A DNA stretch of 6,508 nt. Origin: Bacillota bacterium. Its GTDB lineage: Bacteria > Bacillota > Clostridia > Clostridiales > Clostridiaceae. The notes under the pieces were generated by a model. It saw nothing but the letters and a program-made list of their open reading frames with translations. It was not told the origin of the DNA and searched no databases. The position numbers and the translations under genes are program-made. Shown here in pieces: positions 5,971 through 6,508 of the stretch; position 1 is the first letter of the stretch; every line of letters begins with the position of its first letter. Location of the stretch: the NCBI GenBank assembly GCA_023399035.1, contig JAEWQX010000238.1, forward strand, positions 1 through 6,508, given 5' to 3'.

Positions 5971-6060
5971 CCCAATTCCCCCATCATAATTTACTTTTAA
6001 CTCAAATCCCTCTAATAAACTCTAGATATATTTAATTCTACAGTATCTTTATAACATAAA
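5971..6060 (-). pseudogene. Possible broken N-terminal extension of the Sel1 protein
   Basis: Directly upstream of TTG 5970 the same frame is open for 17 codons (SLLEGFELKVNYDGGIG, 6021-5971), G-rich and protein-like, up to a TAG at 6024-6022, with no start codon. A neighbouring frame supplies KDTVELNISRVY (6050-6015), ending at TAG 6014-6012. One added base in TTTATTAG (6021-6012) would fuse them as ...ISRVYLEGFELKV... . A further shift in AAAG near 6050-6047 would add DEFYVIK. No ATG with an SD was found, so the original start is uncertain. Confidence 0.4.
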
Positions 6061-6322
6061 ATTCATCATTTGGCTACACATATAAAGTAACATTATTAAT
6101 ATATTTTAACTTAATAGTATACTCTAGTGATTATAATAAAATAAATATTTATTATGAAATCAATATCAAGTTTATAAATAATGCTACATAATATTCTTTA
6201 TATAACAATAGGACTTCTATTAAAAAAGTATTCATATTATCTTCAATTAAGATGAATATTCTTTAATTCTGATGATAATACTAATTAATGCATAGTTCTC
6301 TGTATCTCCTAAATAAATTATA
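6061..6322. other. AT-rich intergenic stretch
   Basis: About 260 bases between the Sel1 upstream region and the rhodanese terminator. Apart from the promoter at 6130-6158 and small chance palindromes (for example ATAAATATTTAT), I see no gene, RNA element or meaningful repeat. Both strands are full of stops. Confidence 0.6.
6130..6158 (-). promoter_or_regulatory. Sigma-A type promoter for the Sel1-repeat gene
   Basis: Minus strand TTCATA (6158-6153, 4 of 6), 17-nt spacer, TATAAT (6135-6130). The transcript would begin near 6124, leaving about 155 nt before TTG 5970. That leader is long and contains the coding-like fragments at 5971-6060. Confidence 0.45.
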
Positions 6323-6356
6323 AAAGCGGCACTTGAATAGTCACAAGTACCGCTTT
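6323..6356 (-). terminator. Intrinsic terminator of the rhodanese-like gene
   Basis: Stem AAAGCGG-C-ACTTG (6323-6335) with CAAGT-A-CCGCTTT (6344-6356), 12 bp with one C/A mismatch and an 8-nt loop, 26 nt after the rhodanese stop. On the minus strand it is followed by TATAATTTATTT. Confidence 0.75.
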
Positions 6357-6382
6357 ATATGATTTACTTTATCTATATGTAA

Positions 6383-6508
6383 TTAGTTAAACTTTTTTCC
6401 TGAATATCCACTTGTTCCACCAGCTACATTTATCACTTTATATCCTGCATCAGCTAATTCTGCTGCTGTAATAAAGCTTCTTCTTCCAGTTTCACAAATT
6501 AAATAATA
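6383..6508 (-). CDS. Rhodanese-like domain protein, C-terminal 41 residues only
   Basis: The minus-strand frame enters from the right edge and ends at TAA 6385-6383. The visible 41 residues begin YYLICETGRRS, matching the rhodanese active-site loop (C-x4-R with the following R/S), and continue AAELADAGYKVINVAGG then TSGYSGKKFN, the typical helix, strand and C-terminus of a single rhodanese domain. The Cys would carry a persulfide in sulfur transfer. What lies upstream is not visible, so it may be a stand-alone rhodanese of about 100 residues or the C-terminal domain of a larger enzyme such as a CoA-disulfide reductase-type flavoprotein. Confidence 0.85.
   Translation of the reverse strand, partial: YYLICETGRRSFITAAELADAGYKVINVAGGTSGYSGKKFN

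Noticed and set aside
6240..6275. Imperfect inverted repeats around GATGAATATTC
   Set aside because: Short AT-rich matches with bulges and no U-tract or gene nearby; expected by chance at this composition.
1..6508. Mobile element, defence island or new multi-gene system
   Set aside because: No transposase, integrase, terminal inverted repeats, toxin-antitoxin pair, nuclease or tRNA is visible; the genes look like separate chromosomal housekeeping or accessory units.

Overview
The window is very AT-rich, with short intergenic gaps, strong purine-rich Shine-Dalgarno (SD) sites and AT-rich hairpin terminators. Its gene content (M20D amidohydrolase, ArAE-type membrane protein, soluble class I methyltransferase, MCP, Sel1-repeat protein, rhodanese) fits a motile low-GC Firmicute, most likely Clostridium sensu stricto. 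This is an inference from composition and protein style, not a database match. Nothing marks the region as phage, plasmid or insertion-sequence derived.

Layout, left to right. (1) A minus-strand M20D amidohydrolase runs off the left edge; it starts at TTG 1099 and has a good promoter at 1147-1175. (2) A 49-codon plus-strand ORF (1275-1424) and a 49-codon minus-strand one-helix membrane ORF (1479-1628) converge on a shared hairpin at 1443-1475. (3) A minus-strand ArAE/DUF939-like membrane protein (1714-2673) lies just upstream of the small membrane ORF. (4) A divergent plus-strand SAM methyltransferase (2818-3438) has a consensus -35 and a very short leader. It ends at a bidirectional terminator shared with (5), a minus-strand methyl-accepting chemotaxis protein (MCP, 3486-4895). 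(6) A minus-strand protein with six Sel1 repeats (5167-5970) ends in a 17-bp hairpin. (7) The C-terminal 41 residues of a rhodanese-like protein (6383-6508) enter from the right edge.

The genes look like mostly independent transcription units, and no single pathway links them. The one likely operon is the ArAE-like gene with the small membrane ORF.

The most interesting signal is not gene content. Three minus-strand genes carry coding-looking sequence just outside their visible ORF, displaced by what looks like one missing base: the N-terminus of the MCP (at an A6 run), the C-terminus of the ArAE-like protein, and the N-terminus of the Sel1 protein. The MCP case is strongest, because the only good SD and ATG (4981) are out of frame with the gene by exactly one base. 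The causes to separate are assembly indels, real mutations, and slippage-dependent expression at the A6 run. I see no convincing new multi-gene system.
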